This document shows, one piece after another, positions 1 through 7,479 of a stretch of 64,000 nt of DNA. A program made the translations under genes and the position numbers. Source of the stretch: Phytomonospora sp040655735. GTDB lineage: Bacteria > Actinomycetota > Actinomycetes > Mycobacteriales > Micromonosporaceae. The DNA is taken from contig NZ_JBFAKK010000007.1 of assembly GCF_040655735.1 (NCBI RefSeq), forward strand, positions 62,001 through 126,000, written 5' to 3'. Every line of letters starts with the position of its first letter. Positions within the stretch are counted from its first letter, which is position 1. Below the pieces are notes generated by a model. The model ran no database searches and had not been told where the DNA came from. It saw nothing but the letters and a program-made list of their open reading frames with translations.

Positions 1-192
1 CTTCAGCCCGTCGTGGCAGCGCAGCGACTCGACCAGCTGCGCGGGAAACTCCACGCCGATGGCCTTCTCGGCCGTGGCGATGGCCTCATCGGTCGCGGGC
101 GGGGCGAGTTTGGCGAGGCTGCCGGGCGCGTGGCGGCTCAGCCACGCCTCGATGCGCTGCCAGGACTCGGTGATCGTGGGGGTATCCGACAT
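1..192 (-). CDS. SMI1/KNR4 (SUKH) family protein, N-terminal fragment
   Basis: The leftmost 192 bases, read leftward from an ATG at 192, give 64 uninterrupted codons that run off the window. The protein begins MSDTPTITESWQRIEAWLSR and continues with a PPATDEAI segment and an AIGVEFPAQL segment before ending at SLRCHDGLK. This order (an amphipathic WxRIExWL helix, a PPA(T)DxxI turn, then an AE..LGV.FP..L..SL..HDG core) is typical of actinobacterial SMI1/KNR4 proteins, the SUKH superfamily. Known members are immunity proteins of toxin systems or housekeeping proteins of unknown role. The C-terminal two thirds lie outside the window, so no partner toxin can be judged. Only 17 bases separate its start from the end of the next leftward gene. 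Confidence 0.75.
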   Translation of the reverse strand, partial: MSDTPTITESWQRIEAWLSRHAPGSLAKLAPPATDEAIATAEKAIGVEFPAQLVESLRCHDGLK

Positions 193-209
193 GCCGCCAT
201 GATGCCTCA

Positions 210-953
210 CTAGCGCTTGCGGGGTTTCCCACGCTTCCCGCCGCCCTTGGCGGCGCCACCCTGCGGTTTCTTCGCGGGCGTTGCCTTACGCGGCGGGGGC
301 TTCTTCTTCGCGGTGGGCGCGGCCTTCGGCGGCGGTGGGGCCGACCGTCCCCGCGAGCTGTTGACCGTCCGGCCGCGCACGATGCCGATGAACTCCTCGA
401 CCAGGTCGCCGGTGTCGCCCGCCGGCCACGACAGCGCGATCCGCGACTCCGGCGCGTCGGTCAGCGGCCGGTAGACGAGGTCCTTGCGGTGGTAGAGCCG
501 CGCCAGCGACTGCGGCACGATCAGCAGCCCGACGCTGGCCGCCGCCCACGCCATGGCGTCCTCGGTGCTCTCGGGGCGCTCGACGGCGGGCCGTCCGGGT
601 GGGGTTTCCCACTCCAGGACGTCGTCGTGGGGGTGCAGGATCGCCTCGTCGGCCAGTTCACCGACCCGCAGCTCCTCGACGGCGGCCACGACGTGGTCCT
701 TGGGGACCACGACGACGGTCGTCTCGGTGTAGAGCGGGATCGCCTGCAAGGCGTCGCGGTCGACCGGCATGCGCAGCAGCGCCGCGTCGGCGCCACCCTC
801 GCGGAGCAGGGCCTCCGCCTCGGCGGCGGGGGTCGCGACGAGCGTCAGCGGAACGTCGGGGAGGCGCTCCTCCCAGACCCGCACCCACTTCGTGGGCGTC
901 ACCCCGGGGACGTAGGCGAGGCGGAACGTCGGAGGTACCTCGGGGCCGGTCAC
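210..953 (-). CDS. LysR-type substrate-binding domain protein without HTH
   Basis: 247 residues. The first ~195 match the effector-binding half of LysR regulators: FRLAYVPGVTPTKWVRVWEE is the RD1 opening, ADAALLRMPVD follows, and the VGLLIVPQSLARLYHRKDL segment is typical of RD2. There is no N-terminal winged helix, and the start at 953 opens directly into the domain, so it cannot bind DNA in the usual way. The last ~50 residues are a Lys/Pro/Ala-rich tail (KKKPPPRKATPAKK), which might bind nucleic acid non-specifically. In actinobacteria this domain-only protein is commonly found beside a DUF5997 gene, and here a DUF5997 gene starts 57 bases away in divergent orientation. The effector is unknown. 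Confidence 0.8.
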   Translation of the reverse strand: MTGPEVPPTFRLAYVPGVTPTKWVRVWEERLPDVPLTLVATPAAEAEALLREGGADAALLRMPVDRDALQAIPLYTETTVVVVPKDHVVAAVEELRVGELADEAILHPHDDVLEWETPPGRPAVERPESTEDAMAWAAASVGLLIVPQSLARLYHRKDLVYRPLTDAPESRIALSWPAGDTGDLVEEFIGIVRGRTVNSSRGRSAPPPPKAAPTAKKKPPPRKATPAKKPQGGAAKGGGKRGKPRKR

Positions 954-1010
954 CAGGTCAGGCTACCGGTCCCGGTCCGGGGCGGCGGTCGCGCTCGTTA
1001 GTCTTGGCCC

Positions 1011-1394
1011 ATGACGTCGCAGAAGACCACCCAGACCATGAAGCCCGCGACAGCGGCGAAGAAGCTGGGTGTGTACCTGGAGGCCACCCCCGCCGAGTTC
1101 CAGGAGGGTGTCGTCTCCCGCGACGAGCTCAACTCGCTCCAGGCCGACCCGCCCGAGTGGCTGCGCGACCTGCGCCGCGACGGCCCTCACCCGCGACCGG
1201 TCGTGGCCGCGAAGCTGGGCGTGTCGATCGCCGGGCTCGCGCGCGGCGGGGTCACCGAGGCGCTGACGACCGAGCAGATCGAGGCCATCAAGGCCGAGAA
1301 CCCCGAGTGGCTCAGCGCCGAGCGCAACACCCAGGCCGAGGTGCGCCGGGAGAACGCGCGCGTCAAGTCGCAGAAGGCCGACCGCCGCTCCTGA
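1011..1394 (+). CDS. DUF5997 family protein
   Basis: 127 residues, soluble and charged. The N-terminal half has KKLGVYLEATPAEFQEGVVS and a second, similar block has AKLGVSIAGLARGGVTEALT, so the protein looks like a duplicated short helical unit, each followed by an ENPEWL/DPPEWL motif. This matches DUF5997, a small actinobacterial family of unknown function that pairs with a LysR substrate-binding protein, as here. The ATG at 1011 sits six bases after TAGTCT (999-1004), so the transcript is probably leaderless. Its 3' end overlaps the convergent LysR gene by 32 bases. Confidence 0.75.
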   Translation: MTSQKTTQTMKPATAAKKLGVYLEATPAEFQEGVVSRDELNSLQADPPEWLRDLRRDGPHPRPVVAAKLGVSIAGLARGGVTEALTTEQIEAIKAENPEWLSAERNTQAEVRRENARVKSQKADRRS

Positions 1395-2277
1395 CGACCC
1401 GCAGGCAGCACTCGACGAAGTCGCGCACGACCGGGTCGCCCTCGGCGCCCGGCGACCACGCCACGCCCACCTCGCTCGGCTCGACGCCGTCGACCGGCCG
1501 GTACGTCACGCCCGGACGGGCGTAGAAGCGCGCCGCCGACTCCGGTGCCAGCGCGACCCCGTACCCGTTGGCGATGGCGCTGAGCCACGCGTCGGGCTGG
1601 TCGGTGACGGCGCCGACGCGCGGGGCCCGGCCATCGCGCCGTTCGGCGGCCAGCCAGTAGTCGCGCCAGCCGCCCGTCTCGGCGGGAGCGGCGACGAAGG
1701 GCTCGTCGAGCAGCTCGGCGAAGTCCACGCGCTCGCGCGCGGCCAGCGGGTGGGAGTCGGCGAGCGCGACCATGCGCGGCTCGGCGAACAAGACCGCGAA
1801 CCGCAGGGTCTCCTGCCCGGGAAACGGCAGGCGGACCAGGGCGGCGTCGACGTCGCCGGTGGCGAGGCCGCCGGTCGGGTCGGCCCAGGACGCCTGGTGC
1901 ATCTCGACGCGCCAGCCGGGGCGGCGCTTGGTGAAGGCGGCGACGATCGGCCGGGTCGCCTCGTTGGCGGCGCTGGCGAGGAAGCCGACGCGGAGGGTGC
2001 GGGCGGCGCGTCCGGCGCTCGCACGGGTGGCGTGCACGGCGGTGTCCCAGTCGCCGAGGAGTGCCGGGAGGCGTTCGGCGAGGGTGCGGCCGGGGTCGGT
2101 GAGGGCCATGCCGGCGCGTGAGCGGTCGAACAGGCGCACCTTCAGGAGTGTTTCGAGCCGGCGGATCTGCTTGGTCAGCGCGGGCTGGGAAACGCGCAGG
2201 CGCTCGGCGGCGCGGGTGAGGTTTCCCTCCTCGGCGACGGCCGCGAAGTAGCGCAGCAGCCGGGTGTCGACATCCAT
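1363..2277 (-). CDS. LysR family transcriptional regulator
   Basis: 304 residues from the ATG at 2277; a GTG at 2283 would add two residues. Residues ~1-60 form the LysR winged helix (LLRYFAAVAEEGNLTRAAER, then SQPALTKQIRRLE). The effector domain follows from ~85 (LRVGFLASAANEATRP) to the end. Family members bind promoters as tetramers and respond to a small ligand, and they usually control a divergent neighbour. The divergent gene here is a DoxX-like membrane protein 60 bases away, the likely target. The effector domain resembles the HTH-less protein at 210-953, which suggests they share ancestry. Confidence 0.88.
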   Translation of the reverse strand: MDVDTRLLRYFAAVAEEGNLTRAAERLRVSQPALTKQIRRLETLLKVRLFDRSRAGMALTDPGRTLAERLPALLGDWDTAVHATRASAGRAARTLRVGFLASAANEATRPIVAAFTKRRPGWRVEMHQASWADPTGGLATGDVDAALVRLPFPGQETLRFAVLFAEPRMVALADSHPLAARERVDFAELLDEPFVAAPAETGGWRDYWLAAERRDGRAPRVGAVTDQPDAWLSAIANGYGVALAPESAARFYARPGVTYRPVDGVEPSEVGVAWSPGAEGDPVVRDFVECCLRVVRSGGRPSAT

Positions 2278-2337
2278 GCCCACAGGTTATGGAAAGAGGT
2301 ATTGGACGCGCGGGAGGCCTCGCCGAAGACTGGGGCC

Positions 2338-2688
2338 ATGCAGACCGCCTACCTGATCATTACGATCCTCACCGCCGCGCTCAACGCCTTGATCGCGATC
2401 GCCGACCTCGCCGGGGTCCGGTACGTGCGCGACAACGCCCAGGGGGCCGGCGTGCCGCAGTCGTGGATCCCGATGCTCGGTGTGCTGAAGCTCGCCGGGG
2501 CCGTGGGGCTGGTCATCGGGATGCTGGGCGTCGAGTGGATCGGCATCGCCGCGGCCGTGGGCCTCGTGCTGTTCTTCATCGGAGCGGTCGTCGCGCACAT
2601 CCGCGCCAGCGCTTACTCCAATATCGCCGTGCCGGTGGCCTTCCTGGCGCTCGCGGCGGGGTCGCTGGCGCTCGGGGTGCTGCGCTGA
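2338..2688 (+). CDS. DoxX-like membrane protein
   Basis: 116 residues with four predicted membrane helices: ~3-22 (AYLIITILTAALNALIAIAD), ~42-60, ~64-86 (IGIAAAVGLVLFFIGAVVAH) and ~93-113. The pattern of a soluble turn GVPQSWIPMLGVLKLAGAVG after the first helix is typical of DoxX-like proteins. Their function is poorly known; some act with thiol or thiosulfate redox enzymes. ATG 2338 was preferred over the ATG at 2302 because it begins directly at the first helix. A paralogue lies at 4701-5060. The LysR gene reading away on the left is the probable regulator. Confidence 0.8.
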   Translation: MQTAYLIITILTAALNALIAIADLAGVRYVRDNAQGAGVPQSWIPMLGVLKLAGAVGLVIGMLGVEWIGIAAAVGLVLFFIGAVVAHIRASAYSNIAVPVAFLALAAGSLALGVLR

Positions 2689-2729
2689 AATCCCGCTAGC
2701 ATCGTGGCTCCCGCCTGAAGGAGAAGACG

Positions 2730-4124
2730 ATGAGCGCGCTCGACGACATCGCGGCCTGGCTGACCGACCGCCTGCCGGAACTGGTCGCCGAGCGGAAGGT
2801 CGCCGGCGCGAGCGTCGCCGTTCTGGCCGGCGGCGAGGTCGTCGACGCGGCTGCGGGCTCGGCGAACCTGCGCGCGGGCATCCCCGCCACCGCCGACACC
2901 TTGTTCCAGATCGGCTCCATCACCAAGATCTGGACGACGACGCTGGTCATGCGCCTGGTCGACGAGGGCCTCGTCGAGCTCGACGCGCCGGTGGTGAAGT
3001 ACCTGCCGGAGTTTCGCACCGCCGACCCCGAGGTCTCCGCCCGCATCACCGTCCGCCACCTGCTCAACCACACCGCCGGCTTCGAGGGCGACGTCTTCCG
3101 CGACACCGGGCGCGGCGACGACGCCGTCGCCAAGCTCGTCGAGGAGGTCCTGCCGACCGTCCCGCAGCCCTTGCAGCCCGGGCGGCTGTTCTCCTACAAC
3201 AACGCCGCGTTCTGCGTTCTCGGCCGGATCGTCGAGGTGCTGCGGGGAACCACGTGGGGCGCGGCCGTCCACGACGAACTCGCCGGCCCGCTGGGTGTCA
3301 CCGTCGCCACCAACGCCGACGAGGCGATCCTGCACCGCGCCGCCGTCGGCCACCTCGCCACCGGGCCCGGCGGTGAGTTCGAGGTGCAGTCGACGTGGGG
3401 ACTGCCGGCCTCGAACGGTCCCGCCGGCGCGATGCTGTCGACCTCCGCGCGCGACCTGCTCGCCTTCGCCCGCCTCCACCTCGACGGCGGCGTGACGCCC
3501 GGGGGCACGCGCCTGCTGTCGGCGGAGTCGGTGGAGCGCATGCGGGTCGCCGAGGTCGACGTGCCCCGGCGCAGTGTTCGGCCCATGGGCATCGGCCTCG
3601 GCTGGCACCTGTTCGACTGGGAGGGCGGCCGCGAGGTCGTCGGTCACGACGGCAACACCGTCGGCCAGACGGCGTTCCTGCGGCTGCTGCCCGGCGAGGG
3701 CGTGGCGGTGGCGATGCTGACCAACGGCGGCGACGTCGGCGGCCTCGCCCGCGAGGTCTTCGGGCACGTGCTGGGCGAACTGGCCGGAGTTTCGGTGCCC
3801 GGGCCGCTCCCGGTGCCCGAGAACCCTTCGCCGGTGACGAATCCCGAGCGGTACGCCGGATCCTACGACCAGGGGCTGGTGCGCTTCGACGTCGTCGAAG
3901 AGGACGGCCGGCTGTGGCTGGACTCGGTCAACGGGACCGATCTGGCCGGGCTGCTGCCGCCGACCCCGCGCAAGGAACTGCTGCGGCTCGACGGCGACCT
4001 GTTCGTCGCCGTGAGCGGCGAACCCGGCGACGCCGGGGCACCCGTGGTGTTCCTGGAGAACACGGCCGACGGGAAGGCCGCGTTCCTGCACAACCACTGG
4101 GCGAACCCGCGGATCGAGGGTTAG
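2730..4124 (+). CDS. serine hydrolase, beta-lactamase/penicillin-binding fold
   Basis: 464 residues, class C beta-lactamase/DD-peptidase fold. The three active-site elements are visible: S63-I-T-K66 (SxxK), Y156-N-N158 (YxN) and H306-D-G308 in place of KTG. HDG rather than KTG is usual for esterase and peptidase-like members, so a true beta-lactamase is less likely. A C-terminal ~100-residue beta-rich domain follows (from about 365, GPLPVPENPSPV). No signal peptide is evident, so it probably acts in the cytoplasm. GAAGGAG (2716-2722) precedes the ATG, and TAGCAT at 2697-2702 may be the -10 box. It ends five bases from the convergent subtilase remnant. Confidence 0.85.
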   Translation: MSALDDIAAWLTDRLPELVAERKVAGASVAVLAGGEVVDAAAGSANLRAGIPATADTLFQIGSITKIWTTTLVMRLVDEGLVELDAPVVKYLPEFRTADPEVSARITVRHLLNHTAGFEGDVFRDTGRGDDAVAKLVEEVLPTVPQPLQPGRLFSYNNAAFCVLGRIVEVLRGTTWGAAVHDELAGPLGVTVATNADEAILHRAAVGHLATGPGGEFEVQSTWGLPASNGPAGAMLSTSARDLLAFARLHLDGGVTPGGTRLLSAESVERMRVAEVDVPRRSVRPMGIGLGWHLFDWEGGREVVGHDGNTVGQTAFLRLLPGEGVAVAMLTNGGDVGGLAREVFGHVLGELAGVSVPGPLPVPENPSPVTNPERYAGSYDQGLVRFDVVEEDGRLWLDSVNGTDLAGLLPPTPRKELLRLDGDLFVAVSGEPGDAGAPVVFLENTADGKAAFLHNHWANPRIEG

Positions 4125-4128
4125 AGAC

Positions 4129-4620
4129 TTATCGTGAATTTACCGAACTGCCCCGCTCGACGGTGACGGCCGCACGATCGACGGACATGGAGAAGTCGCC
4201 GGTCGCGGGGGCGGCTTCCATGAACCGCGTGTTGAGCAGTCGGTAGCCGCGCGGACGGTCCGGCACGGCCGCCGAGGTGAGGGCCGCCGAGATCTCCGAC
4301 GGGCTCGCCGCGGGATGGCCTTGGAGGTACATCGCGGCGGCGCCCGCGGCGACGGCCGAGGCGCCGATCCGGGACGCAGTGCGTGTGGCGGTGTCGTCGG
4401 TGACCCATGCTGAGACCAGACCGCTGCCCGGGGCGAAGACGTCCGTGCAGGCTCCGCCGAGCGATTCCTGCTCGTCAGAGGAATAGCTGCTGCCGACGGT
4501 GATGACCTCGGGCAGGCGCAGAACAGGGAAGGCGCAGGCGTCGACGGCGGCGGCGGCGAACGCGACCGAGCCTGTGCGCGTCGTCGGCGAAAGGATGTGG
4601 GCACGTGAGGCGGGCGACAT
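4129..4620 (-). pseudogene. subtilisin-like peptidase remnant (C-terminal part)
   Basis: Reading leftward, the frame carries the last ~110 residues of a peptidase S8 domain: LPEVITVGSSYSSDEQESLG, then TDVFAPGSGLVSAWVTDDTA, and AAGAAAMYLQGHPAASPSEI. In intact subtilases this order is AEITVGA..DxFAPG..I.SAW..SDTA..GTSMAAPHVAG.AALYLQ. Here the catalytic-serine box GTSMAAPH is replaced by RIGASAV, shorter by about three residues, and the Asp and His halves of the active site are missing because the DoxX gene begins 81 bases upstream. No protease activity is expected. The frame itself is open for 163 codons, so a short inactive protein could still be made. Confidence 0.65.
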
Positions 4621-4700
4621 CGGAGGGGCTGTCCGATCTTGCCGACGCCAGCCGAACGCACGAAATCGCGGCCGCTCGGCGGCCGCGAGTTCCGTGCGCG

Positions 4701-5060
4701 TCAGACGAGGCTTCCGGCCGCCAGTCCCAGTCCCAGCGCCACCACGACGGGCACCAGGTACAGCACCGGGAAGGCGACGGTCTTGTACGAGCGGGCCCGC
4801 AGGACGGTGATCACGGCGCCGAGGAAGTAGAGGATGATGCCGATCCCGGCCGCCAGGGTCAGGTAGGGGATCCACAGACCGGCGAGGAGGCCGACGGCGC
4901 CGGCGGCCTTTGCGGTGGCCAGCCAGGGCCACCACGACTCGGGCACGCCGTAGTCGTTGAGGGGCTGGGCGACGAAGTCGGCCTTGCGGTACAGGGAGAA
5001 GGCCGAGAAGCCGACCCAGACGGCCGAGATGACGGTGACGATGATGTAGGCGGTGTTCAC
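4701..5060 (-). CDS. DoxX-like membrane protein
   Basis: 119 residues with four membrane helices (YIIVTVISAVWVGFSAFSLY; LATAKAAGAVGLLAGLW; TLAAGIGIILYFLGAVITVL; TVAFPVLYLVPVVVALGLGL). It has the same layout as the protein at 2338-2688, including the GVPESWWPWLATAKAAGAVG stretch, so the two are paralogues. GTG start with GAGGAG a few bases upstream. The leader contains ACCGACCGAA (complement of 5087-5096), a ten-base string also present in the leaders of the YciI genes at 11340 and 34300. Function unknown. Confidence 0.78.
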   Translation of the reverse strand: MNTAYIIVTVISAVWVGFSAFSLYRKADFVAQPLNDYGVPESWWPWLATAKAAGAVGLLAGLWIPYLTLAAGIGIILYFLGAVITVLRARSYKTVAFPVLYLVPVVVALGLGLAAGSLV

Positions 5061-5242
5061 GGTGGTGCTCCTCGCGGGGGTGCGTTTTCGGTCGGTCGTC
5101 TGGTTGACCCGCGGGCCGCGCAGAATGTGACCGCGAAACGAGAAAAACTTTCTCCGCGCAGGTCAGAGCCCATCTCCCATCCCGCGACCCGCCTCGGTCC
5201 CGCGATCTCGACCGCCCGGCACGGGGTCTAGTGTCGGCGCGG

Positions 5243-6490
5243 ATGTCTTCCCTGGGACCCGATTTCCGGCGCCTGTGGGGCGCCTACGCGATCAGTGAGC
5301 TCGGCACGACGGTGGGCATGGGCGCCCTTCCGTTGATCGCGGTGACGGTGCTCGACTCCTCGACCTTCGAGGTCACCCTGCTGGCCGCACTGGCGGCGAT
5401 CGTGAGCGCGATGATCGCCCTTCCCGCCGGCGGCCTCATCGAGTTCCGCCGCAAGAGACCGGTCATGATCGGCGCCGACCTGGTGCGCTTCGCCGTCCTG
5501 GCCAGCGTTCCCGTCGCGATGGTCTTCGGGGTGCTGACCTACGCCCACCTGTGCGTGGTCGGGGTGACGCAGACGGCGTGCTCGATCGTCTTCAACGCCG
5601 CCGGCGGCGCGCACCTCAAGGCGCTGGTGACGCCCGATCAGCGGATGGCGGCCAACAGCCGCTTCGAGACGACACTGTGGACGATGATCAGCGTCGGTCC
5701 ACCCCTGGGCGGCGTGCTCGTGTCCTGGTTCGGGGCGGCGCTGACGGTCGGCCTCGACGCGGTGAGCTTCCTGCTGTCGGCACTGGGGATCCGGCGGCTG
5801 CGCGCACCCGAGCCCGAGCCGCCCAAACGCGTCCACAAGGGACACTGGGCGGCCGAGCTGACGGCCGGGTGGCGCTACATCTTCGCCCATCGCGGCCTGC
5901 ACGCCCTGTTCTGGAACGCGATGGTCTTCGGCGGGGCGATGATGCTGAGCACACCGCTGCTGGCGGTGCTCATGCTGCGGGAGCTGGGTTTCACGCCCTG
6001 GGAGTACGGCCTGGCGCTGGGGATCCCCGGCGTCGGCGGTGTGCTCGGCTCGCTCCTCGCGCGCCGGCTGACCCTGCGCTTCGGCCAGCGCGGGATCCTG
6101 CTGAGTTTCGGTGTCCTACGTGGACTGACGCTGTCCGCGCTGCCCTTCGCGGCCCCGGGAACCGCCGGCCTGGTGGTGATCGTGGTGTCGGAGACGGCGC
6201 TGCTGTTCTGCGCCGGCGTGTTCAACCCGGCCTTCACCACCTACCGGATGGGCGTGACCGTCGACGGCTTCATGGCGCGCGTGACCGGGGCGTGGGCGGT
6301 GTCGAGCAAGTCGGTGCAGCCGATGTTCATCGCCGCCGGCGGCCTCCTCGCCGCCGCGACCAGCACTCGTACGGCCCTGGCCGTCGCCGCCGTCGCGGTG
6401 TTCGCCAGCGCGGCGCTGCTGCCGTGGCGCCGGTCGGCGTGGGATCAGCGCAGCGCCGAGAGCGCGAAGTCGGTGACCTTGTCGGCGTAG
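5243..6490 (+). CDS. MFS transporter
   Basis: 415 residues, twelve predicted membrane helices in two groups of six separated by a basic loop near residue 200 (RRLRAPEPEPPKRVHKGHW). The N-terminal block LGPDFRRLWGAYAISELGTT and the following ALPLIAVTVL helix resemble the MFS_3 (enterobactin exporter/EntS-like) group that carries drugs or siderophores outward. ATG 5243 was chosen over GTG 5231 because TAGTGT (5229-5234) lies eight bases before it, a leaderless arrangement. It overlaps the convergent TetR gene by 46 bases. The substrate is unknown; no siderophore synthesis genes are nearby. Confidence 0.82.
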   Translation: MSSLGPDFRRLWGAYAISELGTTVGMGALPLIAVTVLDSSTFEVTLLAALAAIVSAMIALPAGGLIEFRRKRPVMIGADLVRFAVLASVPVAMVFGVLTYAHLCVVGVTQTACSIVFNAAGGAHLKALVTPDQRMAANSRFETTLWTMISVGPPLGGVLVSWFGAALTVGLDAVSFLLSALGIRRLRAPEPEPPKRVHKGHWAAELTAGWRYIFAHRGLHALFWNAMVFGGAMMLSTPLLAVLMLRELGFTPWEYGLALGIPGVGGVLGSLLARRLTLRFGQRGILLSFGVLRGLTLSALPFAAPGTAGLVVIVVSETALLFCAGVFNPAFTTYRMGVTVDGFMARVTGAWAVSSKSVQPMFIAAGGLLAAATSTRTALAVAAVAVFASAALLPWRRSAWDQRSAESAKSVTLSA

Positions 6491-7026
6491 TCGTCGTCGA
6501 GCGGGCCCAGGCGCAGCAGCCAGCGGTAGTAGATCGGCCCGAAGAGCAGCTCGACGGCGACGTCCAGGTCGACGTCGGCGGCGACCTGCCCGGCCTCCTG
6601 CGCCGAGCGCAGCCGCCGCTTGGTCGCCTCCAGGTTCGGGCCGAGGAGGCGCTCGCGGTACTCGGTGGCCAGCGCCGGGTCGGACTGGATCTCGGTGGTC
6701 ATCGCGCGGCCGGAGGCCTGGAATCCCGGGGCGCCCATCTCCGCGACGGTCTGGCGCAGGAGCAGGCGCAGGTCGGTGGCGAGGTCGCCGCTGTCGGGGA
6801 GGGAGAGGTCGCCGTCCTCGGCCATCTGGGAGAGCATCGCGTCGAAGACGACCGCGCCCTTCGAGGGCCACCACCGGTAGATGGTCTGCTTGCCGACCCC
6901 GGCGCGGGCCGCGATCGCCTCAATGGTGAGCTTGGGGAAGCCGACTTCGGCGACGAGTTCGGTCGCGGCGCTCAAGATCGCCTGTCGGGAGCGCTCACTG
7001 CGCCGGGCGGGTCGTTTGACGGTCAC
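6445..7026 (-). CDS. TetR/AcrR family regulator
   Basis: 193 residues. The N-terminal HTH is clear (SERSRQAILSAATELVAEVG, then ARAGVGKQTIYRWWPSKGAV), followed by an all-helical ligand domain of the TetR_C_11 type. The longer open frame to 7173 has no coding character before the GTG at 7026, and TATGGT lies six bases upstream of that GTG on the minus strand, so the message is probably leaderless. It most likely represses itself and the divergent small gene at 7151 through the inverted repeats in 7053-7123. It overlaps the 3' end of the MFS gene. Confidence 0.88.
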   Translation of the reverse strand: MTVKRPARRSERSRQAILSAATELVAEVGFPKLTIEAIAARAGVGKQTIYRWWPSKGAVVFDAMLSQMAEDGDLSLPDSGDLATDLRLLLRQTVAEMGAPGFQASGRAMTTEIQSDPALATEYRERLLGPNLEATKRRLRSAQEAGQVAADVDLDVAVELLFGPIYYRWLLRLGPLDDDYADKVTDFALSALR

Positions 7027-7052
7027 GGCTTCACCATAGCAACAAACGGAAC

Positions 7053-7123
7053 GAGACGTATCGTCTTGACAGGAGACGATCAAGCGCGGCATACTCGACG
7101 ACGGCGAGACGAGACGTCTCGCC
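7053..7123. promoter_or_regulatory. TetR operator pair and promoter for the small gene at 7151
   Basis: Two related inverted repeats share the half-site GAGACG/CGTCTC. One is at 7053-7067 (GAGACG-TAT-CGTCTT). The other is a perfect 12-bp palindrome CGAGACGTCTCG at 7110-7121, nested in the arms GGCGAGA and TCTCGCC (7103-7123). A good sigma-70-type promoter lies between them: TTGACA at 7066-7071, an 18-bp spacer and CATACT at 7090-7095. The first repeat overlaps the -35 box and the second lies just past the expected start of transcription. This fits repression by the divergent TetR protein. Confidence 0.7.
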
Positions 7124-7150
7124 GCATGGACCGACGGACGGGAGAACACC

Positions 7151-7363
7151 ATGGCCAGGGGACGCGACGACATGCTCGGTCAGGGCGGACAGCGCAAGAA
7201 GATGTCGAAGAAGGACCTCAAGGGGGGTCTGGCCGACAAGACCGGCCGCGAGGACGCCGCCGACAGCAAGGCCGCGATGCTGGAGCGGATCCGCGAGCAG
7301 GCCGCCAAGCGCAACGCCAAGACCGAGGACAAGACCGAGGAGAAGCAGGCCGCCGACGAGTGA
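7151..7363 (+). CDS. small DUF6243-like protein
   Basis: 70 residues, highly charged and without a membrane segment: MLGQGGQRKKMSKKDLKGG near the start, then MLERIREQAAKRNAK. The LG.GG.RK..S...L.GG opening and the LL..IRE.A helix resemble the DUF6243 family of small actinobacterial proteins of unknown function; the assignment is by pattern only. GGGAG lies upstream of the ATG. It is the only gene reading away from the TetR regulator, with strong operators in front and a terminator behind, so it appears to be a single tightly controlled unit. Confidence 0.6.
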   Translation: MARGRDDMLGQGGQRKKMSKKDLKGGLADKTGREDAADSKAAMLERIREQAAKRNAKTEDKTEEKQAADE

Positions 7364-7390
7364 CCCGAGGTCCGTCGGGAAGGCCGTTGG

Positions 7391-7421
7391 AAGGGGCGCA
7401 CCGACCGGTGCGTCCCTTTTT
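7391..7421 (+). terminator. rho-independent terminator
   Basis: A GC-rich stem GGGCGCACCG / CGGTGCGTCC is followed directly by TTTTT (7417-7421). It closes the single-gene unit at 7151-7363. Confidence 0.85.
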
Positions 7422-7479
7422 GTGCGCCACTGACACCACCGGCGATGTCACTCTGGCAAACGCGGACTACCCTTGTCGG

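Noticed and set aside
5551..7479. Long plus-strand open frame continuing into the sugar-phosphate isomerase
   Set aside because: It runs antisense or out of frame across the MFS, TetR and small-protein genes and has the Arg/Ala/Gly-rich composition of a shadow frame; the real gene starts at 7480.
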